48,978 bases of DNA from Candidatus Flavonifractor intestinipullorum (GTDB lineage: Bacteria; Bacillota; Clostridia; Oscillospirales; Oscillospiraceae), in NCBI GenBank assembly GCA_019118925.1, contig DWYC01000061.1, forward strand, positions 1-48,978, written 5' to 3'. Within the stretch, counting starts at the first letter, position 1, and each line of letters starts with the position of its first letter. The notes beneath the pieces are model-generated. The model ran no database searches and was not told where the DNA came from. It was given only the letters and a program-made list of their open reading frames with translations. The translations under genes and the position numbers were made by a program. Below, one piece after another: positions 9,665 to 15,511 of the stretch.

Positions 9665-10987
9665 ATGAAATACATACCAACCCTGGCGCTGGCCGCATGC
9701 CTGACCCTGGGCCTTGCCGCCTGCGGCGCGTCTCCCGCCGGAGAGGGCGCGGTGGAGACCGACTGGACGCTCCAGCAGATGGCGGCGGCTGTCTGGGAGG
9801 CCGGCTCTCAGCTGGGCGGGACGGAAATTCTGCCCGGAGACGAACTCTATGAGAACTACCTCACGGCCGGCTATGGGCTGGACGCCGCCGGAGTGGCAGA
9901 TGGGGCCATCTGGGCGGCGGGGGACACTTCCGCGCAGGAGGTGGCCGTCTTTCAGGCGGCGGAGGGCGCATCCAGCGAGGAAATTGCGCAGACGCTCCAG
10001 ACCTATCTGGAGGAGCGCACGGGAGCCTTTACCGGCTACCTTCCGGAGGAGGCCGCCCTGTTGGAGGCGTCCCAGGTGGTGACCCGGGGAGACTACGTGG
10101 CCCTTCTGGCCTGTTCGGACCCGCAGGCGGCCCGGGAGGCCTTTGAGGCGTGCTTCTCCGCGCCGCCGCCGGAGCCCTCCGAAGCGGCGCCCACGCCCTC
10201 CCGGGAGCCCCTGGAGACGGACGTGAGCGAAACGCCCTCCAGTGCCGCCCGGGAGACGCCGGAGCCTTCGGCCGCTCTCACCCCTTCACCCGCGGCTACC
10301 GGAACGCCCCGGCCCTCCGCCGCCGAGTCCGCGTCTCCGGCTTCGCCCACACCGGCTCCCACACCGGTTTCCACACCGGAGGTCCGGCCTGCCGCCTCCC
10401 CGGAGCCCTGGAGTTATCAGGAATCCCGGCTTTTGGACGCCTGGGATGCGGGGGACTGGAGCGCCCTGGCCGCAGAGGACCAGGCCATTCTGGAGGTCTG
10501 CCGGGAGGTGATCGAGACGGTGGTCCCGGCGGACGGGTCCGATTATGAAAAGGAGCTGGCCGTTCACGACTGGATGCTCGCCCATGGGAGCTACGACTCC
10601 AATACCCTGAGCCAGCTCCCCGATTTTCAGGAAAATCCCAACAACGACAATCCCTACGGCTTCCTGGTGGATGGGAAGGGCATCTGCCTGGGATACACAA
10701 CCACCTTTCAGCTTTTGATGGACCTGCTGGAGATCCCGTGCATCACGGTGGAGGGCAGCGCCTACCACGGCACGGAGGAACACGCCTGGAACCAGGTGCA
10801 GCTGGACGGGGAGTGGTACTGCGTGGATGTGACCTGGGACGATCCCAGCACCCACGGGACCGTCTCGGAGCGCACGGCCCACCGCTATTTTAATGTGACC
10901 AGTGAGTTTATGCAGGAGACCGACCACCAATGGGACGAGAGCCTGGCCCCGGAGGCCGCCGGCGCCGCCTACGCCTGGCAGCCGTAG
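9665..10987 (+). CDS. Lipoprotein with DUF4358-like and transglutaminase-like domains
   Basis: 440 residues. A lipoprotein signal ends in LAAC (Cys20). Residues about 35-180 resemble DUF4358. A Pro/Ser/Thr/Ala-rich linker (about 180-245) then spans the wall or surface. The C-terminal half is a transglutaminase-like domain: KELAVHDWMLAHGSYD, then the triad Cys341 (GKGICLGYTTTF), His373 (EEHAWNQVQ) and Asp388 (WYCVDVTWDDP). Such domains act as cysteine proteases or cross-linking enzymes in the cell envelope; which applies here is unknown. The start is ATG 9665, with GGAGGG eight bases upstream and the signal peptide beginning there; the frame is open earlier without signal sequence. It is a single-gene unit with its own promoter. 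Confidence 0.87.
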   Translation: MKYIPTLALAACLTLGLAACGASPAGEGAVETDWTLQQMAAAVWEAGSQLGGTEILPGDELYENYLTAGYGLDAAGVADGAIWAAGDTSAQEVAVFQAAEGASSEEIAQTLQTYLEERTGAFTGYLPEEAALLEASQVVTRGDYVALLACSDPQAAREAFEACFSAPPPEPSEAAPTPSREPLETDVSETPSSAARETPEPSAALTPSPAATGTPRPSAAESASPASPTPAPTPVSTPEVRPAASPEPWSYQESRLLDAWDAGDWSALAAEDQAILEVCREVIETVVPADGSDYEKELAVHDWMLAHGSYDSNTLSQLPDFQENPNNDNPYGFLVDGKGICLGYTTTFQLLMDLLEIPCITVEGSAYHGTEEHAWNQVQLDGEWYCVDVTWDDPSTHGTVSERTAHRYFNVTSEFMQETDHQWDESLAPEAAGAAYAWQP

Positions 10988-11031
10988 GGGCGCGCCTCGG
11001 AGCCCGGGAAAGAAGAAAGGCCCCCAGGCAT

Positions 11032-11069
11032 AAAAAGACGCCGGAGCAAAGCGAACCCTGCTCCGGCGT
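11032..11069 (-). terminator. Minus-strand hairpin terminator, second one after tRNA-Thr
   Basis: 11-bp perfect stem (11038-11048 with 11059-11069); read on the minus strand it is followed by CTTTTTA. It could catch readthrough from the tRNA gene or close a transcript from the structured spacer between the two terminators. Confidence 0.6.
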
Positions 11070-11116
11070 GGAAGAGACGGCTAAAATCGATATTTCCCCC
11101 GTAATGGGACAAAACA

Positions 11117-11168
11117 GCCGCGTAGCGGCGGACCCAAACCGAAGCCCGGCGAAGCGGGTTCGGTTTGG
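11117..11168. repeat. Structured spacer with two hairpins between two terminators
   Basis: GCCGC-GTA-GCGGC (11117-11129) is followed by a larger stem of 10+4 bp (11134-11148 with 11155-11168, one bulged G, loop GCGAAG). No convincing open frame or ribosome site is present. This spacer could be a degenerate repeat or a small RNA on either strand; nothing in the sequence decides. Confidence 0.4.
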
Positions 11169-11215
11169 AAGCGAGGAGCAGCAGAATGAGCGCGTGATGA
11201 GCTTTGCAATGAAAT

Positions 11216-11256
11216 GAAAAAGCTCGTCGCAAGCGATATGCCGCTTGCGACGAGCT
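11216..11256 (-). terminator. Intrinsic terminator of tRNA-Thr
   Basis: Perfect 14-bp stem (11221-11234 with 11243-11256, 8-base loop); on the minus strand it is followed by TTTTTCATTT. It begins at the last base of the tRNA. Confidence 0.9.
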
Positions 11257-11331
11257 GGGGCTGGAAACGTGACTTGAACACGCGACCTGCTGATTACGAA
11301 TCAGCTGCTCTACCGACTGAGCTATTCCAGC
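11256..11331 (-). tRNA. tRNA-Thr (anticodon CGT)
   Basis: The minus strand folds as a full cloverleaf: acceptor GCTGGAA/TTCCAGC, D arm GCTC/GAGC, anticodon stem GCTGA/TCAGC with loop TTCGTAA (anticodon CGT, reading ACG), variable loop AGGTC, and T arm GCGTG/CACGT with loop TTCAAGT. CCA appears encoded (11258-11256), leaving C as discriminator base, which is uncommon for threonine tRNAs. It has its own promoter and terminator and is transcribed alone. Confidence 0.95.
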
Positions 11332-11343
11332 AGGGACTTATAT

Positions 11344-11372
11344 ACTATAGCATGTTTTGGCCGCCGTGTCAA
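11344..11372 (-). promoter_or_regulatory. Promoter of tRNA-Thr
   Basis: Minus-strand TTGACA (11372-11367), 17 bases, TATAGT (11349-11344), 13 bases before the tRNA 5' end. The -35 box is full consensus. Confidence 0.85.
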
Positions 11373-11389
11373 TGCTCAACTGAAGGAAA

Positions 11390-11412
11390 GGGAGCCCGTT
11401 TCCCGGGCTCCC
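11390..11412 (-). terminator. Terminator of the small TTG-start gene
   Basis: 9-bp stem (11390-11398 with 11404-11412), loop TTTCC; on the minus strand it is followed by TTTCCTTC. It lies 14 bases after the stop codon at 11426. Confidence 0.55.
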
Positions 11413-11425
11413 CGATTCGGGCGGG

Positions 11426-11638
11426 TTAAACCCGGCGGAGTTCCTCCAGGGCCTCGTCCAGCTTACGGCGGGGCAGCCAGGCCGAGGCCACGGCCAGGAG
11501 CTGTTCCAGCGTTACCGTACGGGCGGCTCCGGCCAGGGGGTGGCGCAGGGCGGAGGGAAACCGCCGCTGCAAGACGGCGTGGGAGCGGGGATCGTCCAAC
11601 AGCTCGCCCAGTGTGATGTTGCCTTGTTTGAGATCCAA
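11426..11638 (-). CDS. Small conserved-looking protein of unknown function
   Basis: 70 residues, mostly helical (ITLGELLDDPRSHAVLQRR; VTLEQLLAVASAWLP; KLDEALEELRRV). An in-frame stop (11644-11642) lies just before the first possible start, so translation must begin at TTG 11638 or later; GGAGG nine bases before the TTG supports it. An overlapping ATG at 11645 opens a different frame. It has no signal peptide or membrane helix. The helical pattern resembles short domains seen at the C-terminus of larger clostridial proteins, but I cannot name the family. It is divergent from the carbonic anhydrase gene and followed by a hairpin terminator. Confidence 0.6.
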   Translation of the reverse strand: MDLKQGNITLGELLDDPRSHAVLQRRFPSALRHPLAGAARTVTLEQLLAVASAWLPRRKLDEALEELRRV

Positions 11639-11692
11639 AGTTCATCGCCTCCAAAATGGGATGCTCCAGTGTATGCGCTGGCGGGCGACAAT

Positions 11693-11721
11693 TTGACGGC
11701 GGAGGAGCGGGCGGGTATAAT
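11693..11721 (+). promoter_or_regulatory. Promoter of the gamma carbonic anhydrase gene
   Basis: TTGACG (11693-11698), 17 bases, TATAAT (11716-11721). This is one of the strongest promoters in the window. Confidence 0.8.
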
Positions 11722-11759
11722 AGGAGACACGCCATTGACATTTTAAGGAGGTAAAGCAC

Positions 11760-12278
11760 ATGATCCGTTCCTTTCAAGGACACAGCCCCGCCCTTCATCC
11801 CACCGCCCGGGTGGCGGAAAACGCCACGGTGGTGGGACAGGTGACGCTGGCTGAGGAGGCCAGCGTCTGGTACGGCGCGGTGCTGCGGGGCGACTGCTGC
11901 ACCATTCAGGTGGACGCCGGGGCCAATATTCAGGACAACTGCGTGCTTCACTGCGACGAGGGCTTCCCCCTCCACGTGGGCGCCGGCGTAACGGTGGGCC
12001 ACGGGGCCATCCTCCACGGCTGCACCGTGGGCGAGCGCACAACCGTAGGTATGGGGGCCATTTTGCTCAACGGCTGCCAGATTGGGCCCGACTGCCTGGT
12101 GGCGGCGGGAGCTCTGGTCCCCCAGAACGCCGTGATCCCCGCCGGAAGCCTGGTGATGGGCGCCCCCGCCAAAGTCAAGCGCCCCCTCCGGCCGGAGGAG
12201 TATCAGGGGCTGCTCCAGGCAGCGGAGGAGTACCGGACCCTCTCCCGGGAACTGCTGCCCGCAGCAGAGGAGGGTTAA
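11760..12278 (+). CDS. Gamma carbonic anhydrase family protein (left-handed beta-helix)
   Basis: 172 residues, the usual size for the YrdA/PaaY/CaiE-like group. Hexapeptide repeats ([LIV]-G-x4) run from about residue 12 to 145. The three zinc His of gamma carbonic anhydrases are in place: His64 (NCVLHCDE), His81 and His86 (VGHGAILHGC), and LRGD at 42-45 matches the conserved Arg/Asp pair. The protein should trimerise in the cytoplasm. Members of this group include active carbonic anhydrases and CoA-ester-linked proteins, so the reaction is not certain. AAGGAGG lies eight bases before the ATG. It is a single gene with its own strong promoter. Confidence 0.9.
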   Translation: MIRSFQGHSPALHPTARVAENATVVGQVTLAEEASVWYGAVLRGDCCTIQVDAGANIQDNCVLHCDEGFPLHVGAGVTVGHGAILHGCTVGERTTVGMGAILLNGCQIGPDCLVAAGALVPQNAVIPAGSLVMGAPAKVKRPLRPEEYQGLLQAAEEYRTLSRELLPAAEEG

Positions 12279-12295
12279 TTTTCTAATTTTTGGGC

Positions 12296-12325
12296 GTATA
12301 CTCCCCTGCGCGCCGGGCCATACTA
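12296..12325 (+). promoter_or_regulatory. Forespore (sigma-G-like) promoter candidate
   Basis: GTATA (12296-12300) and CATACTA (12319-12325) are separated by 18 bases. This fits the Bacillus sigma-G pattern (GHATR / CATnHTA) well. An alternative sigma-A reading uses TATACT (12297-12302), but I see no good -35 for it. The DUF1540 gene begins 31 bases downstream. Confidence 0.5.
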
Positions 12326-12355
12326 AGGCCATCACCGCAAAGGAGGATTCGCGTC

Positions 12356-12538
12356 ATGAATCAGAATGCCAACCACAGCATCAAGTGTTCGGTGACCAAC
12401 TGTACCCACCACTGCCCGGAGAACTACTGCACCCTCAACGAGATCAAGGTGGGCTGCACCGAGCAGAATGTGAAGTCCTGCGCTTCCACCGAGTGCGCCT
12501 CGTTCCAGATGGGCGCCGGCGGCTGCCACAGCCGCTAA
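12356..12538 (+). CDS. DUF1540 domain Cys-rich mini-protein
   Basis: 60 residues with eight Cys, in the DUF1540 arrangement: IKCSVTNCTHHCPENYC, VGCTEQ, VKSCASTECASF. The Cys and His suggest a metal-binding knot; no enzyme activity is known. The start ATG at 12356 follows AAGGAGG by nine bases, and the open frame further upstream lacks a ribosome site. DUF1540 proteins are common in sporulating Clostridia. A sigma-G-like promoter before it suggests expression in the developing spore, which is inference. Confidence 0.88.
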   Translation: MNQNANHSIKCSVTNCTHHCPENYCTLNEIKVGCTEQNVKSCASTECASFQMGAGGCHSR

Positions 12539-12553
12539 AAAACGTCTGAGCCG

Positions 12554-12590
12554 ACAAGCGCCGCGGACCGGTCCGGTCCGCGGCGCTTGT
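12554..12590. terminator. Shared hairpin between convergent DUF1540 and HPr genes
   Basis: Perfect 17-bp stem (12554-12570 with 12574-12590), loop GTC. No T-run follows on the plus strand; on the minus strand GTTTTTTA follows after about 10 bases. It probably ends both transcripts. Confidence 0.6.
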
Positions 12591-12606
12591 CTATGTTCGA
12601 AAACCG

Positions 12607-12873
12607 TTACAGATTGGCGGAGAGGAACGCCTGCATTCCGGCGGAGGCGGCCTCTTCATCGCCGCCCTCCACGGTGACGGTCACGACGTCGCCGCCCTTG
12701 ACGCCCATACTCATCAGGGCCATCAGCTTCAGAGCATTGGCGCTCTTGCCCGTCTTTTCCACAGCCAGGGTAATGGTGCTCCCGGCGTACTTTTTGGCCT
12801 CTTTCACCAGCAGGCCGGCGGGACGGGCGTGGATCCCCACAGGATCGGTAATGGTATAGGTGAACTGTTTCAT
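12607..12873 (-). CDS. ptsH: HPr family phosphocarrier protein
   Basis: 88 residues. The active site GIHARPAG has His15, which takes the phosphoryl group from enzyme I and passes it to sugar-specific PTS components. The region that carries the regulatory serine in Bacillus HPr (NLKSIMGVMSLG) here reads NALKLMALMSMG: the Ser46 position is Lys, so control by HPr kinase at that site should be lost. The start is ATG 12873, with AAGGAG about nine bases upstream, where HPr homology begins; a longer frame exists but is not needed. It has its own consensus promoter. No other PTS gene is near. Confidence 0.93.
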   Translation of the reverse strand: MKQFTYTITDPVGIHARPAGLLVKEAKKYAGSTITLAVEKTGKSANALKLMALMSMGVKGGDVVTVTVEGGDEEAASAGMQAFLSANL

Positions 12874-12940
12874 GGTGGTTCGCTCCTTCTTCTGGTTTCC
12901 CAGTGTGGTGGCCGGCGGCATTCCGCCCGGCTATGGGGAT

Positions 12941-12969
12941 ATTATACATGAAATGCGGCGAATAGACAA
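12941..12969 (-). promoter_or_regulatory. Promoter of the HPr gene
   Basis: Minus-strand TTGTCT (12969-12964), 17 bases, TATAAT (12946-12941). Confidence 0.8.
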
Positions 12970-13227
12970 CTGGAAAAGGAGTATCTGCACAAATTTTCCT
13001 CTGCGCGGAGCCAGACCGGAGGAGGAGAAAATACGCTCTGTTTTATCGGAACCGGCGCGGGAACGAGAAGAAAGAAGTTGAAACACAGGATTTGGTGGAG
13101 GAAAGAAGCTGTCCACACAAGATGTGCAAAACTCGGTGGAAGATGTGGAAAAGCAGGCTTCCAACGGCGGGATGGGGCTGATTACAACAAGTTTTTCCAA
13201 AAAACTGGGAAAATTCCGGCGCAGGGA
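12970..13227. other. Gap downstream of the sigma factor gene, no gene seen
   Basis: Together with the HPr promoter, this fills the 354-base gap between the HPr and sigma factor genes. Open frames on both strands here lack ribosome sites and recognisable protein character. No clear terminator and no adjacent anti-sigma gene is visible. Confidence 0.6.
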
Positions 13228-13701
13228 TCAGCCGGGAGGTCCGGGCCACAGGGCGCGGCAGCGGTTTCGGGCCCGGTTCAGGCGCGCGCCGCAGTTGGAG
13301 ACCGAGATTTGCAGGATCTGGGCAATTTCCCGATAGGAACGGCGCCGCTCGTAAAAGAGGAGAAGAATGTCCCGCTCCTGGGGGGAGAGCCCGGCTGGGA
13401 GGACCTCGGAGAGGGAAAAGGGCGCATACGGAGGCGCGGGAAGGCGTTCGGGCAGAGCGAGGACATAGTGCGCCTCGTCCCGTACGGTGTGACCGACGAC
13501 ATGGGAGAGGGTGACCATGAGCCAGCCCCCTGGATTGGGGTGCTTTTCCAGCCGCTCCGACCGGGCCCAGAGGCGTAGGAACGTCTCCTGCACCGCCTCT
13601 TCCGCCAGTTCCCGCCGGGAGAGTTTGCGCTCCGCCGCGGCCAGGAGCGCGGCGTAATACGTGCGGTAAAGGCCCTCGAACCAGGTTGAAAAGTCCGTCA
13701 T
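13228..13701 (-). CDS. ECF-type RNA polymerase sigma factor
   Basis: 157 residues, the two-domain size of ECF sigma factors. Region 2 spans about residues 5-70 (LAEEAVQETFLRLWARSERL; GGWLMVTLSHVV) and binds core polymerase and the -10 element. Region 4 spans about 100-150 (LSPQERDILLLFYERRRSYREIAQIL, the HTH for the -35 element). The ATG at 13701 is preceded by GGGAGG and a good promoter. ECF sigmas usually have an anti-sigma factor next door; none is seen on either side. Its regulon cannot be inferred; its own promoter looks sigma-A-like, not autoregulated. Confidence 0.88.
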   Translation of the reverse strand: MTDFSTWFEGLYRTYYAALLAAAERKLSRRELAEEAVQETFLRLWARSERLEKHPNPGGWLMVTLSHVVGHTVRDEAHYVLALPERLPAPPYAPFSLSEVLPAGLSPQERDILLLFYERRRSYREIAQILQISVSNCGARLNRARNRCRALWPGPPG

Positions 13702-13733
13702 AGAAAGACCTCCCTTCCGGCCTTTTCCATCTG

Positions 13734-13762
13734 AGTATACCGGAATCAGGAGGGAGTTGCAA
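13734..13762 (-). promoter_or_regulatory. Promoter of the sigma factor gene
   Basis: Minus-strand TTGCAA (13762-13757), 17 bases, TATACT (13739-13734). Confidence 0.65.
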
Positions 13763-13799
13763 GATAACAGGGGTAAAATGCGGCTATTTCTGAAAAATA

Positions 13800-15338
13800 T
13801 CAGAAAAAAGTCAGAATTTTGGAAGAAATAAGAAGAGGGGCGCCCGCCCGGCTCTGGGAGTCGGGCGGAATGAGGGACACGTTGTGTCCCTCATTTAAAG
13901 ACACTGAGGGCGGGAGGAGCGCCACAGAGTGCTTTCCATAAAAGACGGCCATGGTGTTGTTGTGCCAGTCGGCGGGATCGGTGGTGATGTCTCCCAAATA
14001 GAGCAGAGCAGGCCGGGCCGTAATGGGGGAGAAGCGGGGATCGGTCACCTCCGGGTCCAAAAGGGTGGGCAGGCGTTCATCCCGCTGCCGGGCGTAGGCC
14101 GCCGCGCTGCCGTCAGAGAGGGTTTCCCAGCAGCGTACGCTGGTGAGCGTGGGCCAGTAGTGGGGCAGCCACCCCACCAGAAGGGCGGCCAGAGCGGCGG
14201 CGGCTGTCCGGCGCAGCCAGAGAGCGGAGAGAACCCGGCGCTCCCCCAGGACCCGGCGCAGCCACCCCAGATAGTAGCACTCGTTGAGCAAAACCACCCA
14301 GAAGTGGGAGAAGTAGATGATATTCCGCAGCCGGTCGGGTCCGGCGCTGGAGGCGGCGTAAAAATGGGGGGCGTTCTGGGCGGAAAAGAAGAGGAAGGTG
14401 ACCAACGTGAACAAGGGCGGCAGGGGGAAGCGCCACCCGGTCCGCCCAGCCAGCCGCCACAGCAGAGGAATGAGGGCCAGGGCGGAGATCAGCGTCAGCC
14501 AGTTGGGCCACTCCAGCAGGTCGGACCAGCCCTGCTCCAGAGCGGCGAAAACAGCCTCCGGGACGGTCATGGGGGTCTCACCGCTCTGGCGGACCTGATT
14601 GCCGGGGGCGAGAACGCTCACCGCGAAGGCGCACAGCAGAGGGAGAACCAGAACCAGCGCGGGAAAGAGCCGCTCCCGCCTCCGCCACAGCACCCCGGCC
14701 AGGGCGGTCAGGCCGAGCAGCGCGGTGAGCAGGGCGGAGACATAGTTGCTCCCGCCCACCAAAATCCCCAGAAGAGCGCCCACAGCCAGCGCCCGGGGAC
14801 GGGGCCGCCCGGGCAGGAAGAGTCCGGTCAACCCGGCCAGGTAGAAGAGGGAGAGGCCGTAGGTAAACGTATAATATACCGCGCCGTTCCACCAGTAAAA
14901 GCTGTGCAGCGGCTGGGCCAGGCACTGGATGGAGGGGAAGAGGAGGGCCAGCGCTACGAGAATACCATCCCGCCGGCTCCCGCCCAAGAGACGCCGGCAC
15001 AGGACGCCGCTCAGGTAGAAGGTTCCGCCGGCCAGGGAGACCAGCATGACCACCGGAGTGATCCAATAGGTCCCCTCCGACCAGCTGCAGGGGGTCAGGG
15101 ACATGAAGGCCAGGGCGGAAAACGTACCCTGCCAGCTCTGGTAATAGCCGGAGATGGTGTGCCACACGGCCTCCAGAAGGGAGCCGCCCTCCTGGAGGGC
15201 CCGGTGGACTGCGATGCCGTAGCAGTAGTCGTCCGCACCGGCGCGGGCGTACTGTCCCAGCCAGAGCACCGGGACCAGCGAGAGCAGAAAGACCGCCAGC
15301 AGCAGCCAGGGCCAGAGGCGGGTAAACCGCTTGTGCAT
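13800..15338 (-). CDS. Multi-pass membrane protein, DUF6056/glycosyltransferase-C-like
   Basis: 512 residues from ATG 15338, which has AAAGGAGG eight bases upstream (the frame is open to 15434 but without a ribosome site and upstream of the promoter). About ten or more hydrophobic helices are visible, starting with WPWLLLAVFLLSLVPVLWLG. The first outer loop holds GADDYCYG with adjacent acidic residues, the place where GT-C glycosyltransferases keep catalytic Asp; HSFYWWNGAVYY and GSNYV are further conserved-looking patches. This layout matches the DUF6056 family of predicted polyprenyl-sugar-dependent transferases in envelope polysaccharide synthesis. It is a single gene, divergent from the SLH protein gene. 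Confidence 0.75.
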   Translation of the reverse strand: MHKRFTRLWPWLLLAVFLLSLVPVLWLGQYARAGADDYCYGIAVHRALQEGGSLLEAVWHTISGYYQSWQGTFSALAFMSLTPCSWSEGTYWITPVVMLVSLAGGTFYLSGVLCRRLLGGSRRDGILVALALLFPSIQCLAQPLHSFYWWNGAVYYTFTYGLSLFYLAGLTGLFLPGRPRPRALAVGALLGILVGGSNYVSALLTALLGLTALAGVLWRRRERLFPALVLVLPLLCAFAVSVLAPGNQVRQSGETPMTVPEAVFAALEQGWSDLLEWPNWLTLISALALIPLLWRLAGRTGWRFPLPPLFTLVTFLFFSAQNAPHFYAASSAGPDRLRNIIYFSHFWVVLLNECYYLGWLRRVLGERRVLSALWLRRTAAAALAALLVGWLPHYWPTLTSVRCWETLSDGSAAAYARQRDERLPTLLDPEVTDPRFSPITARPALLYLGDITTDPADWHNNTMAVFYGKHSVALLPPSVSLNEGHNVSLIPPDSQSRAGAPLLISSKILTFF

Positions 15339-15405
15339 GGAAAAGACCTCCTTTCCTTTTTTATCCTCCGGTTCGCCGGATTTCTTACAAAAAGATGCGA
15401 GGAAA

Positions 15406-15434
15406 ATTATCCTGGGAAATTTACCGTTCGACAA
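15406..15434 (-). promoter_or_regulatory. Promoter of the DUF6056-like gene
   Basis: Minus-strand TTGTCG (15434-15429), 17 bases, GATAAT (15411-15406). It overlaps the plus-strand promoter at 15420-15448. Confidence 0.6.
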
Positions 15435-15448
15435 AATTATGCTATCAT
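15420..15448 (+). promoter_or_regulatory. Promoter of the SLH/M15 protein gene
   Basis: TTTACC (15420-15425), 17 bases, TATCAT (15443-15448). It interleaves with the opposing promoter, so the two divergent genes probably compete for or share control. Confidence 0.6.
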
Positions 15449-15511
15449 AGACCTGAATGAGCCCACGGCGCCGTTCCGGAGCCGTGGAAGAAAGAGAGGT
15501 CTTGAGATATT

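Noticed and set aside
10150-10380. Ser/Pro/Thr repeats as a CRISPR or tandem-repeat array
   Set aside because: They encode the low-complexity linker of the lipoprotein and are not regular in length or sequence.
11256-11331. tRNA-Thr as an attachment site of an integrated element
   Set aside because: No integrase, no repeat of the tRNA 3' end within the window and normal housekeeping genes on both sides.
13100-13160. DnaA-box-like sequences (TGTCCACAC, CTTTTCCACATC) as a possible origin
   Set aside because: Only two imperfect matches, no AT-rich unwinding region and no dnaA/dnaN nearby.
12970-13200. Possible anti-sigma gene in the gap after the sigma factor
   Set aside because: The minus-strand frame there has no ribosome site, no membrane helix and unlikely composition.
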